Shown piece by piece: positions 28,674-38,113 of a DNA stretch of 64,000 nucleotides (the stretch's first letter is position 1; the number at the start of each line of letters is the position of its first letter). The DNA comes from Roseinatronobacter alkalisoli (lineage in GTDB: Bacteria > Pseudomonadota > Alphaproteobacteria > Rhodobacterales > Rhodobacteraceae): positions 248,001 to 312,000 of the forward strand of contig NZ_JAQZSM010000002.1 of assembly GCF_028745735.1 (NCBI RefSeq), given 5' to 3'. The translations under genes and the position numbers were made by a program. The notes under the pieces are model-generated. The model was not told the DNA's origin. It searched no databases and was given only the letters and a program-made list of their open reading frames with translations.

Positions 28674-29674
28674 AGATATTCGCTCAATGACAGGCGCGAT
28701 AATCTGGCTGTCAACAGGTATATTTTATCGAGTCTTGCCATGGCGTCCTGCAGCCGGGATGCCACGTCATATTCATCCACGGCCAGCAGGCTGTTCAGCG
28801 CCATCTCGGATGTCGCGTGTTGTGCTTGTGCTTCACTCCGGGCGTTTTCGGTATAGGCTTGTTTCAACCCGATATTTTCCTGTGTGTTCCGGAATGCCGA
28901 CGCGGCTGAAAGCAGATTTGAACCAATGTTCTGCAACAATTCCCGTTGTTGCGCAGGTTCTGTCGCAAGCAATCCTTGTTTCAGGACCGCGCCCTTCGCC
29001 AGTTCTGCCAGAATGCTGCGAATTGCGCTGTCATCTGCGGTCAGTTCCAGACGCAGATTATAGCCGTTCCCGAGTGGAATTGCCCCGGTTTTCTCTGGGC
29101 TTCCAAGATAGTCATTCACCTCAAATCCGCCGCCCGGCGCGAACCAGTCGGAAATTATCTGGTCGATTGCCGCATAGTCGGCCCCCACAGGAATTGTGCT
29201 GACAATCGCGCTGATCATGGTGTCTACGTCCCGCAGCGCAGGGGTGTCACTCTTGCTGCCCGCGAAGATGCTCTTCCCAGCGATTTTGGTATTCAACAGC
29301 GTTGTAATGTCGCTCAGGGCGCTGCGAACACGTTCGATCGCTTGTGGGAGCTGGTCATCCGTCGGGTATAGTTCTGGTCTGATCAGATATCCGGCCCGGT
29401 CCTGAACTATATCGGATATCCGGGTTAACACTTCCTGCTGTCCGTTCAGGAAAGTTGAAACCACGGTACTATTGGCCTTGTTGATCGCAGAGACAGACAG
29501 GGACTGGCGTAAGCTGGACAATAACGCGGCGTCGCCGCCTGTGTGACGAAGCTGGTCATTTACCCGGCCAGATATGAGTTCCTGCTGCAACGACGTAAGC
29601 TGGCGTTTGAGTTTGGAGCTGTTCTGTTTCAGAGCGTGACTGCGCGCCATGTCACCAAGAGCGAGAGGTTTCAT
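28670..29674 (-). CDS. flgL: Flagellar hook-associated protein 3 (flagellin family)
   Basis: The protein has 334 residues with the flagellin-type pattern of an N-terminal coiled helix (SKLKRQLTSLQQELISGR) and a C-terminal helix (ALNSLLAVDEYDVASRLQDA). It is shorter than true flagellins and follows flgK by 2 bp, so it is the hook-filament junction protein. It lies between flgK and flgI in one leftward operon. Confidence 0.88.
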   Translation of the reverse strand: MKPLALGDMARSHALKQNSSKLKRQLTSLQQELISGRVNDQLRHTGGDAALLSSLRQSLSVSAINKANSTVVSTFLNGQQEVLTRISDIVQDRAGYLIRPELYPTDDQLPQAIERVRSALSDITTLLNTKIAGKSIFAGSKSDTPALRDVDTMISAIVSTIPVGADYAAIDQIISDWFAPGGGFEVNDYLGSPEKTGAIPLGNGYNLRLELTADDSAIRSILAELAKGAVLKQGLLATEPAQQRELLQNIGSNLLSAASAFRNTQENIGLKQAYTENARSEAQAQHATSEMALNSLLAVDEYDVASRLQDAMARLDKIYLLTARLSRLSLSEYL

Positions 29675-29676
29675 TC

Positions 29677-31122
29677 CTACATCTCCAGTAATGTGCGCAA
29701 CATGCTGTCTGCGGCCGCCATGACACGTGCGTTTGCCGCATAGGAATTTTCCAGCACAAGCAGCTTTTGCAGCTCCGCATCAGTATCCACCCCACGCGCA
29801 CCAAGCAATTCCTGAAGCGCGGCGGACCGGCCGGATGTGTAGGCAGTTTCAGATTCGGCGATCAGACGTCGGGTTGCCGTCTGTGAAAGCAGAGCTGCGG
29901 CATGGCCCAACGTGTCCGAATCAGGACCAGTTCCCGCTGCGTCGGGGGTGAACGCAAGAAGCGCGTCATTCATGCGGACAATCGTCGCATTCTCTGATAC
30001 GGCGCCGGGCACGGCTGCGTATATGCCATCGCGGATACGCCAGGTCGTGCCCGTATCATCCGGCGTGATATTCCCATTCAGGATGATACGGCCAGAGATG
30101 CCGACCAGACCGGGAGGCATTGTCGTTTCATGGGCCACTGCGAAAAGCCCGAATGCACCGGCCGGAATTGTCGGGTCCACGCCCGGATCGGAAAACCTGA
30201 CGACAAGATCTTCCGAGAACTGGTCCAGCTGTGCTTGCAGGGCCGGGGCGATTTCATCGCGGAGCTGAAATGCGCTTCCAATGCGTCCCGATTGCATAAG
30301 CGGGTTTGTCGCAGGGACGGCCCGCCCATTGATGACCAGTCGGCCCAGTTCGCCCGCGGCCACATTTTCCCCGGCAGCAGGGGAGGGGGTGCGCTGGAAT
30401 TCGAGGCGCGCGGCGTCGCGGTCGACAAAGATCGTTCCATCCGCGCCCATGATCATGGACCTGCCATCCGGGCGTGCAATCTCCTTCAGGGGGATCAGGG
30501 CAGAGGCCTGATCGATCAGGTTTTGTCGTGCATCTTCCAGCGCATGGGGGAAGTCGCCGGCCAGCTTCTGACGCGAGATGTCCTTGTTCAATGTGCTGAT
30601 CTGTTCGAACATGGAATTCAGCCTGTTCACATCCCGGCTGATGCTTGCATCAGCATCGTCGCGTGTTCGTTGTAGGCTGGCGTCGATTTCGTTTATTTTG
30701 TCAGCAAGGCCGGATGCCGAAAGGGCAACTTTTTGCAGGGCCGATTGCGATTCAGGCTGAATGCTGGCTTGCTTCAGCGCCCCTTCAAAATTAGTAATAT
30801 GGGTGGAGAGTGCGCCTGCTTCGCCGGGTATTCCGATTGTCGCTTCCAGCCCCGTCCAGAAGTCCAGAAGGCCGGCCGTATTGGATTGCGCCGCGTTCGC
30901 CCCGCGGATTTCAGCCAGAAGGGCAGGGTCAGATTCGCGGTTTATGCCAGTCATGACCACACCGGACCCGTCGCGCCCCAGAATGCGTGACGATTGTGTC
31001 AGGGAGCGGACACCGAATCCGTCGGTATTGGCATTGGCAATATTGTCGGACACCACCTGCGCACCGCGCGATGCGAGTTGCAGCCCGCTGGCTGCGGAAT
31101 GGAATGCTATCGACAGGGACAT
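29677..31122 (-). CDS. flgK: Flagellar hook-associated protein 1
   Basis: The protein has 481 residues. The N-terminus HSAASGLQLASRGAQVVSDN followed by IANANTDGFGVR is the rod/hook family signature, and the C-terminus has LVLENSYAANARVMAAADSM, the matching coiled-coil end. The middle is variable. It caps the hook and joins it to the filament via FlgL. Confidence 0.93.
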   Translation of the reverse strand: MSLSIAFHSAASGLQLASRGAQVVSDNIANANTDGFGVRSLTQSSRILGRDGSGVVMTGINRESDPALLAEIRGANAAQSNTAGLLDFWTGLEATIGIPGEAGALSTHITNFEGALKQASIQPESQSALQKVALSASGLADKINEIDASLQRTRDDADASISRDVNRLNSMFEQISTLNKDISRQKLAGDFPHALEDARQNLIDQASALIPLKEIARPDGRSMIMGADGTIFVDRDAARLEFQRTPSPAAGENVAAGELGRLVINGRAVPATNPLMQSGRIGSAFQLRDEIAPALQAQLDQFSEDLVVRFSDPGVDPTIPAGAFGLFAVAHETTMPPGLVGISGRIILNGNITPDDTGTTWRIRDGIYAAVPGAVSENATIVRMNDALLAFTPDAAGTGPDSDTLGHAAALLSQTATRRLIAESETAYTSGRSAALQELLGARGVDTDAELQKLLVLENSYAANARVMAAADSMLRTLLEM

Positions 31123-31153
31123 GATGGTTTACCTTCTGCTGCTTGCGGAATGA

Positions 31154-32467
31154 TCAGCGTTTGATGTTTGTCGTTTCCTGAAGCATTTCATCCACGGTCT
31201 GAATGACTTTCGCATTCGAGGAATAGGCACGCTGGGTCTGTATAAGCGTGGTCAGTTCCGCCCCGACATCAGTTGCGGATTCCTGCAATGCATAGCTGGC
31301 AATTTCACCAACGGGGCCAGTTCCGGCATCCCACAGATAAAATGGTCCGCTGTCGCGTGAGACCTGAAAGGCCTGATTGCTTTTCGCGGTCAGGCCGTTG
31401 GGGTTGGGGACATCAACAATAGGGATACGGTAGAGTGTTCTTCTGAACCCCTGATCATAGATCGCGTCAAGATTTCCGGCGGCATCAACAGTCAGTCCGA
31501 TGATCGTGCTGGAGCCAAAGCCATTCTGTTCAACCCCGGTGGGCGAAAAATTTGTCCCGCGCTGGACCATGCCTTCGTTCTGGCCGTAGTAGCCGGCAAA
31601 GATATCAATCTGCTGCCCCGCAATTTCGATGTCAAATGATCCTGTCTCGGGGTCATAGTCCCCCCCTTCGGCACTGGTTCTGGTAACGGATTGCAAGGTT
31701 CCGCCAAGGCCGGGCATGTCATTGAACTGTATTGTATACGTACCCAATGCGGCGCCTGTGTCGACTTCTGTCAGGGTAAGTGACCATGTATTTGTCGCCC
31801 CCGCGGGGTCAGTTACAGGGGTGAACAGCACTTCCAGTTTGCCTGGCAGCCCGACCGGGTTGAAATAGTCTATCAGTATCGCATGCGGGTCACCTGATGC
31901 ATCGGGCAAGGTGGCGGCTGCGGGCAGGTTGATGCCAAGGTTCACAACACTTGTTGCGACAGAAGCCTGTTGGTTCATATCCACCCGGATGGGGCGCAGC
32001 CCGGAAGCCTTGTCGCGGGGCGTGACGGGCATGACGCCATCTGCGTCCAATGGCCAGCCCAGCAGGGTGTTGCCTGCGGAATCGCGCATGACGCCACTGT
32101 TGTCCAGGCGGAATGATCCGGTCGGTGACAGCAGCATCGGGGCGGTTCCGTCATTCAGGCGCGCGCCAAGTTCCGTTGTGACAGGAAGAAATCCGCGCCC
32201 GGTGATTGCCAGATCGGTGGAATTCTGGGTTCCCATCAATGAACCGCCCTGATCCACCTGCTTCATGGACGTGGACCGGACACCGCCTGCGGAATATGCC
32301 CCCTGTCCCGCAATGCCGGACCCGACCACCATGGAATGAAACGTTGTTTCCGAGCGCCGGTATCCTAATGTCGCCGAGTTCGCGATATTGTCCGAAATTG
32401 TCCCCAGACGGCTTGAATGTGCCCGTAACCCGGCAATGCCGGCGTTCATTGACGACGAAATGCTCAT
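31154..32467 (-). CDS. flgE: Flagellar hook protein
   Basis: The protein has 437 residues from the ATG at 32467 (MSISSSMNAGIAGLRAHSSR), chosen because this is the conserved start. ISDNIANSATLGYRRSETTF follows, and the C-terminus has the YSSNAKVIQTVDEMLQ helix. It polymerises into the hook. It lies 74 bp downstream of motB and 31 bp upstream of flgK. Confidence 0.93.
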   Translation of the reverse strand: MSISSSMNAGIAGLRAHSSRLGTISDNIANSATLGYRRSETTFHSMVVGSGIAGQGAYSAGGVRSTSMKQVDQGGSLMGTQNSTDLAITGRGFLPVTTELGARLNDGTAPMLLSPTGSFRLDNSGVMRDSAGNTLLGWPLDADGVMPVTPRDKASGLRPIRVDMNQQASVATSVVNLGINLPAAATLPDASGDPHAILIDYFNPVGLPGKLEVLFTPVTDPAGATNTWSLTLTEVDTGAALGTYTIQFNDMPGLGGTLQSVTRTSAEGGDYDPETGSFDIEIAGQQIDIFAGYYGQNEGMVQRGTNFSPTGVEQNGFGSSTIIGLTVDAAGNLDAIYDQGFRRTLYRIPIVDVPNPNGLTAKSNQAFQVSRDSGPFYLWDAGTGPVGEIASYALQESATDVGAELTTLIQTQRAYSSNAKVIQTVDEMLQETTNIKR

Positions 32468-32541
32468 ATCCGCTCCATCTACAGCATGATTCTTCCCTGC
32501 ATCTTGCGCCACGCGCGTTAATAACAAGCTAATCGTCCGGA

Positions 32542-33330
32542 CTAGCGCCGCATTGTGCGCAACAGGGTGATTTCGAGGCGGTTATTCCGCAGGTCCATCG
32601 GGTTCGTGGCCAATGCAAGGCTGCGGTCGGCATGTCCGGTCACACGATGCATGCGCGCCGGGGAAAAACCGCTTTCGGTCAGCGCGGCCCGGACCGATTG
32701 CGCGCGATCAAGGGTCAGTTCCCAGACCGGATTTTCCAGAACAACCGACGGAAATGCCGCCGAATGTGCATTGATCGCCACCGGATTGGTGACCATGCTG
32801 AACACGTCGCTGAGCATATCCAGCACCACCAGCAGAACAGGGTTGGGCCGGGCACTGCGCGGGTCGAACAACTGCGAGTCCGGCAGGTCGAACACCTCTA
32901 CCACCAGTCCCTCATCGGTCAGCAGTATATTGACATGCTGCAGGGCCTGTTCCTGAAGCGGGCTTTGCCCCGATATTGCCTGAAAGCTTTCGGCCAGTTC
33001 TTCCAGCAAGGTCTGTTCACTTTCCAGTTGCGCACGGCTGGCAATGCTGTCCGCCAGAGATGCGTCCTCGGAAATCGCACTGCCGCCCATGACACCATCC
33101 CCCCCCGAGGACCGGCTTTGAAAACTGAAGGTCGGGGCAAAATAATCGGCGATACCCTGGCGCTGGTCAGCATCCGCCGCCCCCAGCAGCCAAAGCATCA
33201 GAAAAAACGCCATCATTGCGGTCACAAAATCCGCATAGGCCACTTTCCACGCGCCGCCATGGTGCCTGCCCCCAGCGATTACTTTCTTGCGCTTAATAAT
33301 TATCGGTCTGACATTGTCAGTTTTTTGCAT
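32542..33330 (-). CDS. motB: Flagellar motor stator protein MotB
   Basis: The protein has 262 residues from the ATG at 33330; an in-frame GTG nine bases upstream is less likely. The N-terminal KRKKV and HHGGAWKVAYADFVTAMMAFF carry the proton-binding Asp of the single membrane helix (about 34-54). A C-terminal OmpA-like peptidoglycan-binding domain ends with RVTGHADRSLALATNPMDLR-type sequence. No motA lies beside it, so the partner is elsewhere. Confidence 0.92.
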   Translation of the reverse strand: MQKTDNVRPIIIKRKKVIAGGRHHGGAWKVAYADFVTAMMAFFLMLWLLGAADADQRQGIADYFAPTFSFQSRSSGGDGVMGGSAISEDASLADSIASRAQLESEQTLLEELAESFQAISGQSPLQEQALQHVNILLTDEGLVVEVFDLPDSQLFDPRSARPNPVLLVVLDMLSDVFSMVTNPVAINAHSAAFPSVVLENPVWELTLDRAQSVRAALTESGFSPARMHRVTGHADRSLALATNPMDLRNNRLEITLLRTMRR

Positions 33331-33532
33331 CACACCCACCTGTATTCACCCATCTGGCAGAATATGTGCAGATGTTGAAAATAGTGTTAATGACCGTGAT
33401 GCTGTGCCGTAAGGCGTTCACGAACGCGCCAGATGGCGTGAAATGGCAGGTTTGCGGGCCGTCAGAACGCCGGGCCGGGCTTTCAATCATGGCAAAATAC
33501 TATATGCTGATGAAAAAAGGTCCGAGGCAGTC

Positions 33533-34120
33533 ATGAGCAGACCAATCATACTTCTTTTCATCGTGGCCCTTGTGGCCGCGTGCGGTGGCAGGCAGCAATT
33601 TTCTGCGCCACGAAATCTGGATGACGCGTGCCTTCTGGCGACAGAGCGCCCGCAGTATTTTGCCGCAATGCAGGCAACAGAACGGCGCTGGGGAATTGCG
33701 GTGCCGGTCCAGATGGCGATTATCCATGCGGAAAGCCGGTTCATCGGGGACGCGCGGACACCGGTTCGCTACACCCTGGGTGTGATCCCGATGGGGCGGC
33801 AATCTTCCGCGCTTGGGTATTCGCAGGCGCTTGACGGCACATGGGAAGAATATCAGCGCGAAACCGGCAGCCGCCGTGCCGCCCGTACCAATATCCGGGA
33901 CGCGACCGATTTTGTCGGCTGGTATGCCAACAAGACGCGCGAACGCAACGGCGTTGCCCTGAACGATGCGCGCAACCAGTATCTTGCCTATCACGAAGGG
34001 CATACCGGTTTTGCGCGGGCGTCCTATAATGCCAAGCCGTGGTTGTTGGGGGTCGCTGATCGCGTGGCGTCACGCGCGCAGATGTATGATCAGCAATTGC
34101 GGTCATGCCGCAGGCGCTGA
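33533..34120 (+). CDS. Lipoprotein with SLT-type lytic transglycosylase domain
   Basis: The protein has 195 residues from the ATG at 33533. The lipobox VAAC has Cys17 after a hydrophobic leader (ILLFIVALVA). The domain has IIHAESRF with the catalytic Glu and the GYSQALDGTWEEYQ segment of SLT enzymes, then a YLAYHEGHTGFARASY stretch seen in a Rhodobacterales group. It cleaves peptidoglycan glycan strands from the outer membrane side. It is divergent from motB, and a role in making room for the flagellum is possible but not shown. Confidence 0.85.
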   Translation: MSRPIILLFIVALVAACGGRQQFSAPRNLDDACLLATERPQYFAAMQATERRWGIAVPVQMAIIHAESRFIGDARTPVRYTLGVIPMGRQSSALGYSQALDGTWEEYQRETGSRRAARTNIRDATDFVGWYANKTRERNGVALNDARNQYLAYHEGHTGFARASYNAKPWLLGVADRVASRAQMYDQQLRSCRRR

Positions 34121-34569
34121 GGGGCTGAAAATACGGGCGCGGGCGGGGTGCAAGCTGCCATATGGCAAGCACACGCGGATCATCAGACAGATGCGCCGTA
34201 CCCGCCGCGCAGCCCACACCCGGATCGGTTCCCGGAATGTCCGGGGCAGGGGGCATCGGGAATCAACGCCTTGATGTAACGCTGCTGGCTGTGTCATGCC
34301 GTGTCCGGCTATCAGAAATCCTGAAAGGTCACGGGAAACCCCCTATCCGGTTCCGCCAGCGCCAGCGCCGACAGCAAGACCCCTGCCGTAGAGTCTCCGT
34401 CAGATGGCCATATTCCTGCCATAGCGTTTGACCATCATTTGTCTAATGCATGTTGTGCAAAGGCGGGAAGCGGTTCCCGGGCATGCGAAAACAGAAGGCT
34501 TGAGACGAGGCGCGTGAAGGCAAATGAACACAGAGGCACGCGCAGGGCAGCGAATAAGAGGGTAACGAA
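34121..34569. other. 449-bp intergenic region, no gene seen
   Basis: No frame on either strand looks coding. The right end holds GAGGG upstream of the small ORF starting at 34570. Confidence 0.4.
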
Positions 34570-34743
34570 ATGAGCATATTCCATAACCCGGTTGATAATT
34601 CACGCATCGGTTCGATGCTGGCGGCAATGCGTGGTGTCAAACAGGCCGAACCGGACCAACACGACAAGATTGATGCGCGCCTTGAACGGGTATCGCATGA
34701 ACTGGATGCCCGCTTGCCTTGTCGTGGCTATTTCAGACACTGA
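34570..34743 (+). CDS. Small uncharacterised ORF (57 aa)
   Basis: The ATG is preceded by GAGGGTAACGAA. The translation begins MSIFHNPVDNSRIGSMLAAM, continues with a charged helix (DKIDARLERVSHELDARL) and ends CRGYFRH. Composition is protein-like. Its last 11 bases overlap the end of the convergent mipZ-type gene. I do not recognise a family. Confidence 0.45.
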   Translation: MSIFHNPVDNSRIGSMLAAMRGVKQAEPDQHDKIDARLERVSHELDARLPCRGYFRH

Positions 34744-35542
34744 CGCGCAGTTCCGGCAGATCCAGCGTGTTCAGCAGATCGCGCACTTCCTGACGGGCCG
34801 CGATATGTGACATTGTCATGCTGTCATTGCCGATGTCGGGCAGGTCCAGCAAGGTCAGCCCGCGCGGGAATAATTCGCGGAAAACAACCCTTTCGGCGAA
34901 CCCCGCCGCCACACGGAATCCGATGCGCTTGCTCAGTTCTTCCAGCGCATCGCCAACCTTGCGCTTGTTGTGCATGGCCACTGTGCCCAGACGGTTACGC
35001 AGCACAATCCAGTCCAGCGGGCGCAGACCGGCCTGCGCGCGGGTTTGCCGCGCCTTCCACACCATTTCGGAATAAATCGACGGCGACAGAACCTTGCCGG
35101 TGTCCGGGTCCGTTCTGGCCAGCAAGTCAAAATCGATGAAACTGTCATTGATGGGGGTAATCAGCGTATCTGCGACAGAATGCGCAAACTGGCTGGGCCG
35201 CGTATGGGCGCCGGGGCAATCAATGACGATGAAATCGCAGGTCTGTTCCAGCAGTTCCAGCGCGGCCGACATGCGCGCATCCGACAGGTTCGCCCCGTCC
35301 GGCAGACTGGCCGCATCGATGTCAGGCAGAGGCTGGAAATTCTGGATGGGCAGGTCAATACCGCTTTTCTGGATGAAATTGCGGCGATTCTCGATATAGC
35401 GCCCGAAGCTGAGCTGCCGCAGATCCAGATCCATTGCGCCGACCCGCTTGCCCATACGCGCCAATGCGACGGAAACATGCATGGACACGGTGGATTTGCC
35501 CGAGCCGCCCTTTTCATTGCCGACCACGATGATATGCGCCAT
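34733..35542 (-). CDS. mipZ: Division-plane positioning ATPase MipZ
   Basis: The protein has 269 residues from the ATG at 35542 (MAHIIVVGNEKGGSGKST), chosen because the P-loop opens the protein as in the family. The deviant Walker A KGGSGKST is at 11-18, and ALDLRQ-like DLDLRQLSFGRYIENR follows. MipZ forms a gradient from the poles through ParB and inhibits FtsZ, placing the division site at mid-cell. ParA proper is the alternative; length and RNRLG..MHNKRKV sequence favour MipZ. Confidence 0.88.
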   Translation of the reverse strand: MAHIIVVGNEKGGSGKSTVSMHVSVALARMGKRVGAMDLDLRQLSFGRYIENRRNFIQKSGIDLPIQNFQPLPDIDAASLPDGANLSDARMSAALELLEQTCDFIVIDCPGAHTRPSQFAHSVADTLITPINDSFIDFDLLARTDPDTGKVLSPSIYSEMVWKARQTRAQAGLRPLDWIVLRNRLGTVAMHNKRKVGDALEELSKRIGFRVAAGFAERVVFRELFPRGLTLLDLPDIGNDSMTMSHIAARQEVRDLLNTLDLPELRVSV

Positions 35543-35640
35543 GCGATTGCCCTGATGCGTTGTTCCCTGCCCCCTTCTATGCGGGGTAACGGATATGTGC
35601 AAGCGGGCGAGGCGGTGCTGCAAGCATCTGATAAAGCATT

Positions 35641-35666
35641 AAAAAAGGCGCGGAAACCGCGCCTTT
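35641..35666 (-). terminator. Rho-independent terminator of rpmE (and rplS)
   Basis: On the minus strand a 10-bp stem AAAGGCGCGG/CCGCGCCTTT with a 3-nt loop is followed by a T-run. It lies 25 bp after the rpmE stop. Confidence 0.88.
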
Positions 35667-35690
35667 CTGGTCTTGTTGCTGCTGGGGTTA

Positions 35691-35912
35691 TCAGAAACCC
35701 AGACCTGCATATTTGTTCTTGAATTTCGACACGCGGCCGCCTGCATCCATCAGGCGCGACGAACCGCCGGTCCATGCCGGGTGCACGGAGGGGTCGATAT
35801 CCAGCGACAGAGTGTCGCCTTCGGCGCCCCAGGTCGATTTCATCTGAACGACGGTGCCATCGGTCATTTTCACATTGATCGTGTGATAATCGGGGTGGGT
35901 ATCGGCTTTCAT
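35691..35912 (-). CDS. rpmE: 50S ribosomal protein L31, zinc-free type
   Basis: The protein has 73 residues, with [14 protein letters not shown] near the N-terminus and [15 protein letters not shown] at the end. The CxxC zinc ligands of the C+ form are absent (VKMTDG), so this is the C- form. It lies 11 bp downstream of rplS, which is a usual pairing in Rhodobacteraceae. Confidence 0.95.
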   Translation of the reverse strand: MKADTHPDYHTINVKMTDGTVVQMKSTWGAEGDTLSLDIDPSVHPAWTGGSSRLMDAGGRVSKFKNKYAGLGF

Positions 35913-35923
35913 TCGCCCGCTCC

Positions 35924-36304
35924 TTAAGCTTTTTCGTCCATGGGACGGTAGTTGGTCTTTTCTGCGATCCGGGCCGACTTGCCGCGACGGTCACGCAGAT
36001 AGTAAAGTTTGGCGCGACGCACACGACCGCGGCGCACAACGGCGATGCTGTCAATATTCGTTGAATAGAGGGGGAATACACGTTCCACACCCTCGCCGAA
36101 CGAAATCTTGCGCACGGTGAAGGACGCGGCGATGCCTGCGCCACCCTTGCGGGCGATGCATACGCCTTCGAAGTTTTGCACGCGCGAACGTGTACCTTCG
36201 GTCACTTTGTAACCAACGCGGATGGTGTCACCCGCCTTGAAATCCGGAATTTCCTTGCCAAGCCCTGCAATTTGCTCGGCTTCGATCTGGGCGATAAGGT
36301 TCAT
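35924..36304 (-). CDS. rplS: 50S ribosomal protein L19
   Basis: The protein has 126 residues from the ATG at 36304 ([20 protein letters not shown]). It carries [29 protein letters not shown] and [11 protein letters not shown], all typical for L19. It sits at the 30S-50S interface. Upstream trmD, often found next to it, is not present in this window. Confidence 0.97.
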   Translation of the reverse strand: MNLIAQIEAEQIAGLGKEIPDFKAGDTIRVGYKVTEGTRSRVQNFEGVCIARKGGAGIAASFTVRKISFGEGVERVFPLYSTNIDSIAVVRRGRVRRAKLYYLRDRRGKSARIAEKTNYRPMDEKA

Positions 36305-36892
36305 CGCTAGCCCTTTCAAAATCGCGCGGTTGTCCCGCTGATGTAACGCTGGCTGATAGCTCTGGTCTTCGTCCGGGTCCACCACAGTGCCCGCCAGAGG
36401 TCAGTCATGCTTTTCATTCGTCGCATTCCGCCGGACCAGACCTGCCCGAAGCTGGCAGATGTATCCTATACAGAAAAGGTCCGCAGGCCGAATCCGACCG
36501 CAGACCTTGCGGCGTATAGGGCGCAAGCGGGTTCAGGTCAATAGCGCGCGCGCGGCCCGGTCCGGTTTCCGGACGAAGAACCAGATGATCATCGAAAAGC
36601 CGGAAAATGCTGTCGGTGATGCCAGGTCCGCAATCGCATCGGTAAGCTTGACACGGTGTGCATCGGAAAACGCCGTTCTGAGCGTTCTTAATGCCTGCTT
36701 CACACAATTTTACGTGTCGAACGTAGAGCATCGTTGACTCGATGCGGCCAATTTTCTGAATCGTATCAGCACGCCGCGTCACGCAATATCGGCCCAACCG
36801 TCAAGCATTTCTGACCTATACCGGACCTTGGGCGCAGTGTGGGTCACTGTCCGCAGTGCGGATAAACCGGTCAGGATCGGTCAATGTATCAC
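36305..36892. other. 588-bp region without a supportable gene
   Basis: It holds the rplS-rpmE promoter at the left. The remaining sequence carries only overlapping short frames without coding character. No repeat of the att core is seen here. Confidence 0.45.
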
Positions 36893-37426
36893 TTAGGTAT
36901 TTGGGCCGCGAAGCTGAAGATCAAGGGCCCTGATGAGTTCCCCCACTCGTCCGTCCTTCGATGGCGCTGGCGGATAACGAGATAGTATGTCAACGAGCCT
37001 CGGAGTCGCGCGTCGAGCGACACCCTCAATGAATTTGGCTCCGGCACTATGGTTTTCATTCGCGACAAGTTCGGTGGCTCTCGCCGCATGGGCTGCGGCA
37101 CCAAGAATGTGCTTAATCTGGGTGGAGCGAGGCAGTGGATGCAGATAAGAAGCGGCGGCGGCGGCCATGGCGGCACGCGCAGCTTGGTTTGCGGCCTCAT
37201 CTTTGGACTCTTGCGCCGCTCTTAATGCGGCCCAAGAAACGTCACGCAACGCTTTTACTCGAAGACCGCCGCGCGCAAATGCCCATGCTGCGGTGATTGC
37301 ATCTCGCGGCCGAAGATCCGAAGGATCAGTTTTCTCGAATATGGTTAAGACATCTGCGGCATTTTCCGCCGCGAAAGCAGTGACTTCGCGGATATCCCAC
37401 AGGTCTAGACATGCTTCTTCTGACAT
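36893..37426 (-). CDS. Imm-5-like putative immunity protein
   Basis: The protein is a 177-residue Ala-rich helical protein. DLWDIREVTAFAAENAADVL, then RPRDAITAAWAFARGG and repeated ALRAAQESKDEAANQAARAA blocks and AAAHAARATELVANEN follow the Imm-5 (putative immunity protein) pattern of amphipathic Ala repeats. No toxin gene adjoins it. It lies 224 bp left of the integrated element, outside its att sites, and is orphaned. The cognate function is inference from family. Confidence 0.6.
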   Translation of the reverse strand: MSEEACLDLWDIREVTAFAAENAADVLTIFEKTDPSDLRPRDAITAAWAFARGGLRVKALRDVSWAALRAAQESKDEAANQAARAAMAAAAASYLHPLPRSTQIKHILGAAAHAARATELVANENHSAGAKFIEGVARRATPRLVDILSRYPPAPSKDGRVGELIRALDLQLRGPNT

Positions 37427-37648
37427 GATGCCCCATTTCTTCTATTGAAGATGCAGGTTAGCCGCTTTGGCTCATTGTCGACCATGGTTATACGATATCT
37501 TGCATTTATGGATGGGAAATTGATCCTGCAACGCTCAGTCCGGGCTCCTTCGAGATCTGCGCCGCATCCTGCCCCAAAGGCAGCTTTCCAATTCTTGGTC
37601 AGTTGATGACGTGAAGGTCAAAGTTATCTGACGTTCAACATTACGAAA

Positions 37649-38113
37649 ATGGCGATCCCGGGAGTTGCGGGGCAATCAAGCGAAATCAGCAATGAAGCGG
37701 CCACAAGTTCCAACAGTGCTGCAACGCAAAATCAACAACTTGCCGGGACCGCTTCCAACTTAAAACATCATCAAACTGCCCGGCGGATGCAGCGCGCCGC
37801 TGATCTGGCGCATGCTATCGCGGCGGCAGAACCCGAAGACGCGCGCCCCTTGATGACAGCGGCCCTGATCGACTTGCACGCTGGCATGCCACCATCCGAA
37901 GCAATGGACAATGAGGCCGCGCAGGAATGGGCCAAGTGCGCAGGAGAGGCCGAACTGGTGGCTATTGCCGAGGCGGTGGCGACAGAGTTGCTGACCCGCA
38001 GTTTACACCCTGACCAACGGCGCGGCCTGTTGCGCTGGCTGTTTCTTTCCCTGCCGCTGGCCAACCGCCTGCGCTTCCTGAAATGGGGAAAGGAAAACTG
38101 CGCATGCGACTGA
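37649..38113 (+). CDS. Element protein of unknown function, start within attL
   Basis: The frame gives 154 residues. The ATG at 37649 starts one base before the att core, so the first five codons are shared with the tRNA-derived att sequence. The first 45 residues are Ser/Ala/Asn-rich and low complexity, then a helical region with DLAHAIAAAEPEDARPLMTA. ATG at 37787 is a possible shorter start. Its end overlaps the connector gene. It is the first gene of the structural module; its role is not recognised. Confidence 0.5.
   Translation: MAIPGVAGQSSEISNEAATSSNSAATQNQQLAGTASNLKHHQTARRMQRAADLAHAIAAAEPEDARPLMTAALIDLHAGMPPSEAMDNEAAQEWAKCAGEAELVAIAEAVATELLTRSLHPDQRRGLLRWLFLSLPLANRLRFLKWGKENCACD
37650..37664. 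repeat. attL, 15-bp direct repeat
   Basis: TGGCGATCCCGGGAG is identical to the 3' end of the tRNA-Arg gene at 47737-47751, with mismatches just outside on both sides. It is the left boundary of a 10.1-kb integrated element. Confidence 0.85.

Noticed and set aside
36414-36797. 127-codon minus-strand ORF upstream of rplS
   Set aside because: Composition is unlike protein, no ribosome site, no domain. Probably promoter/upstream sequence of rplS.
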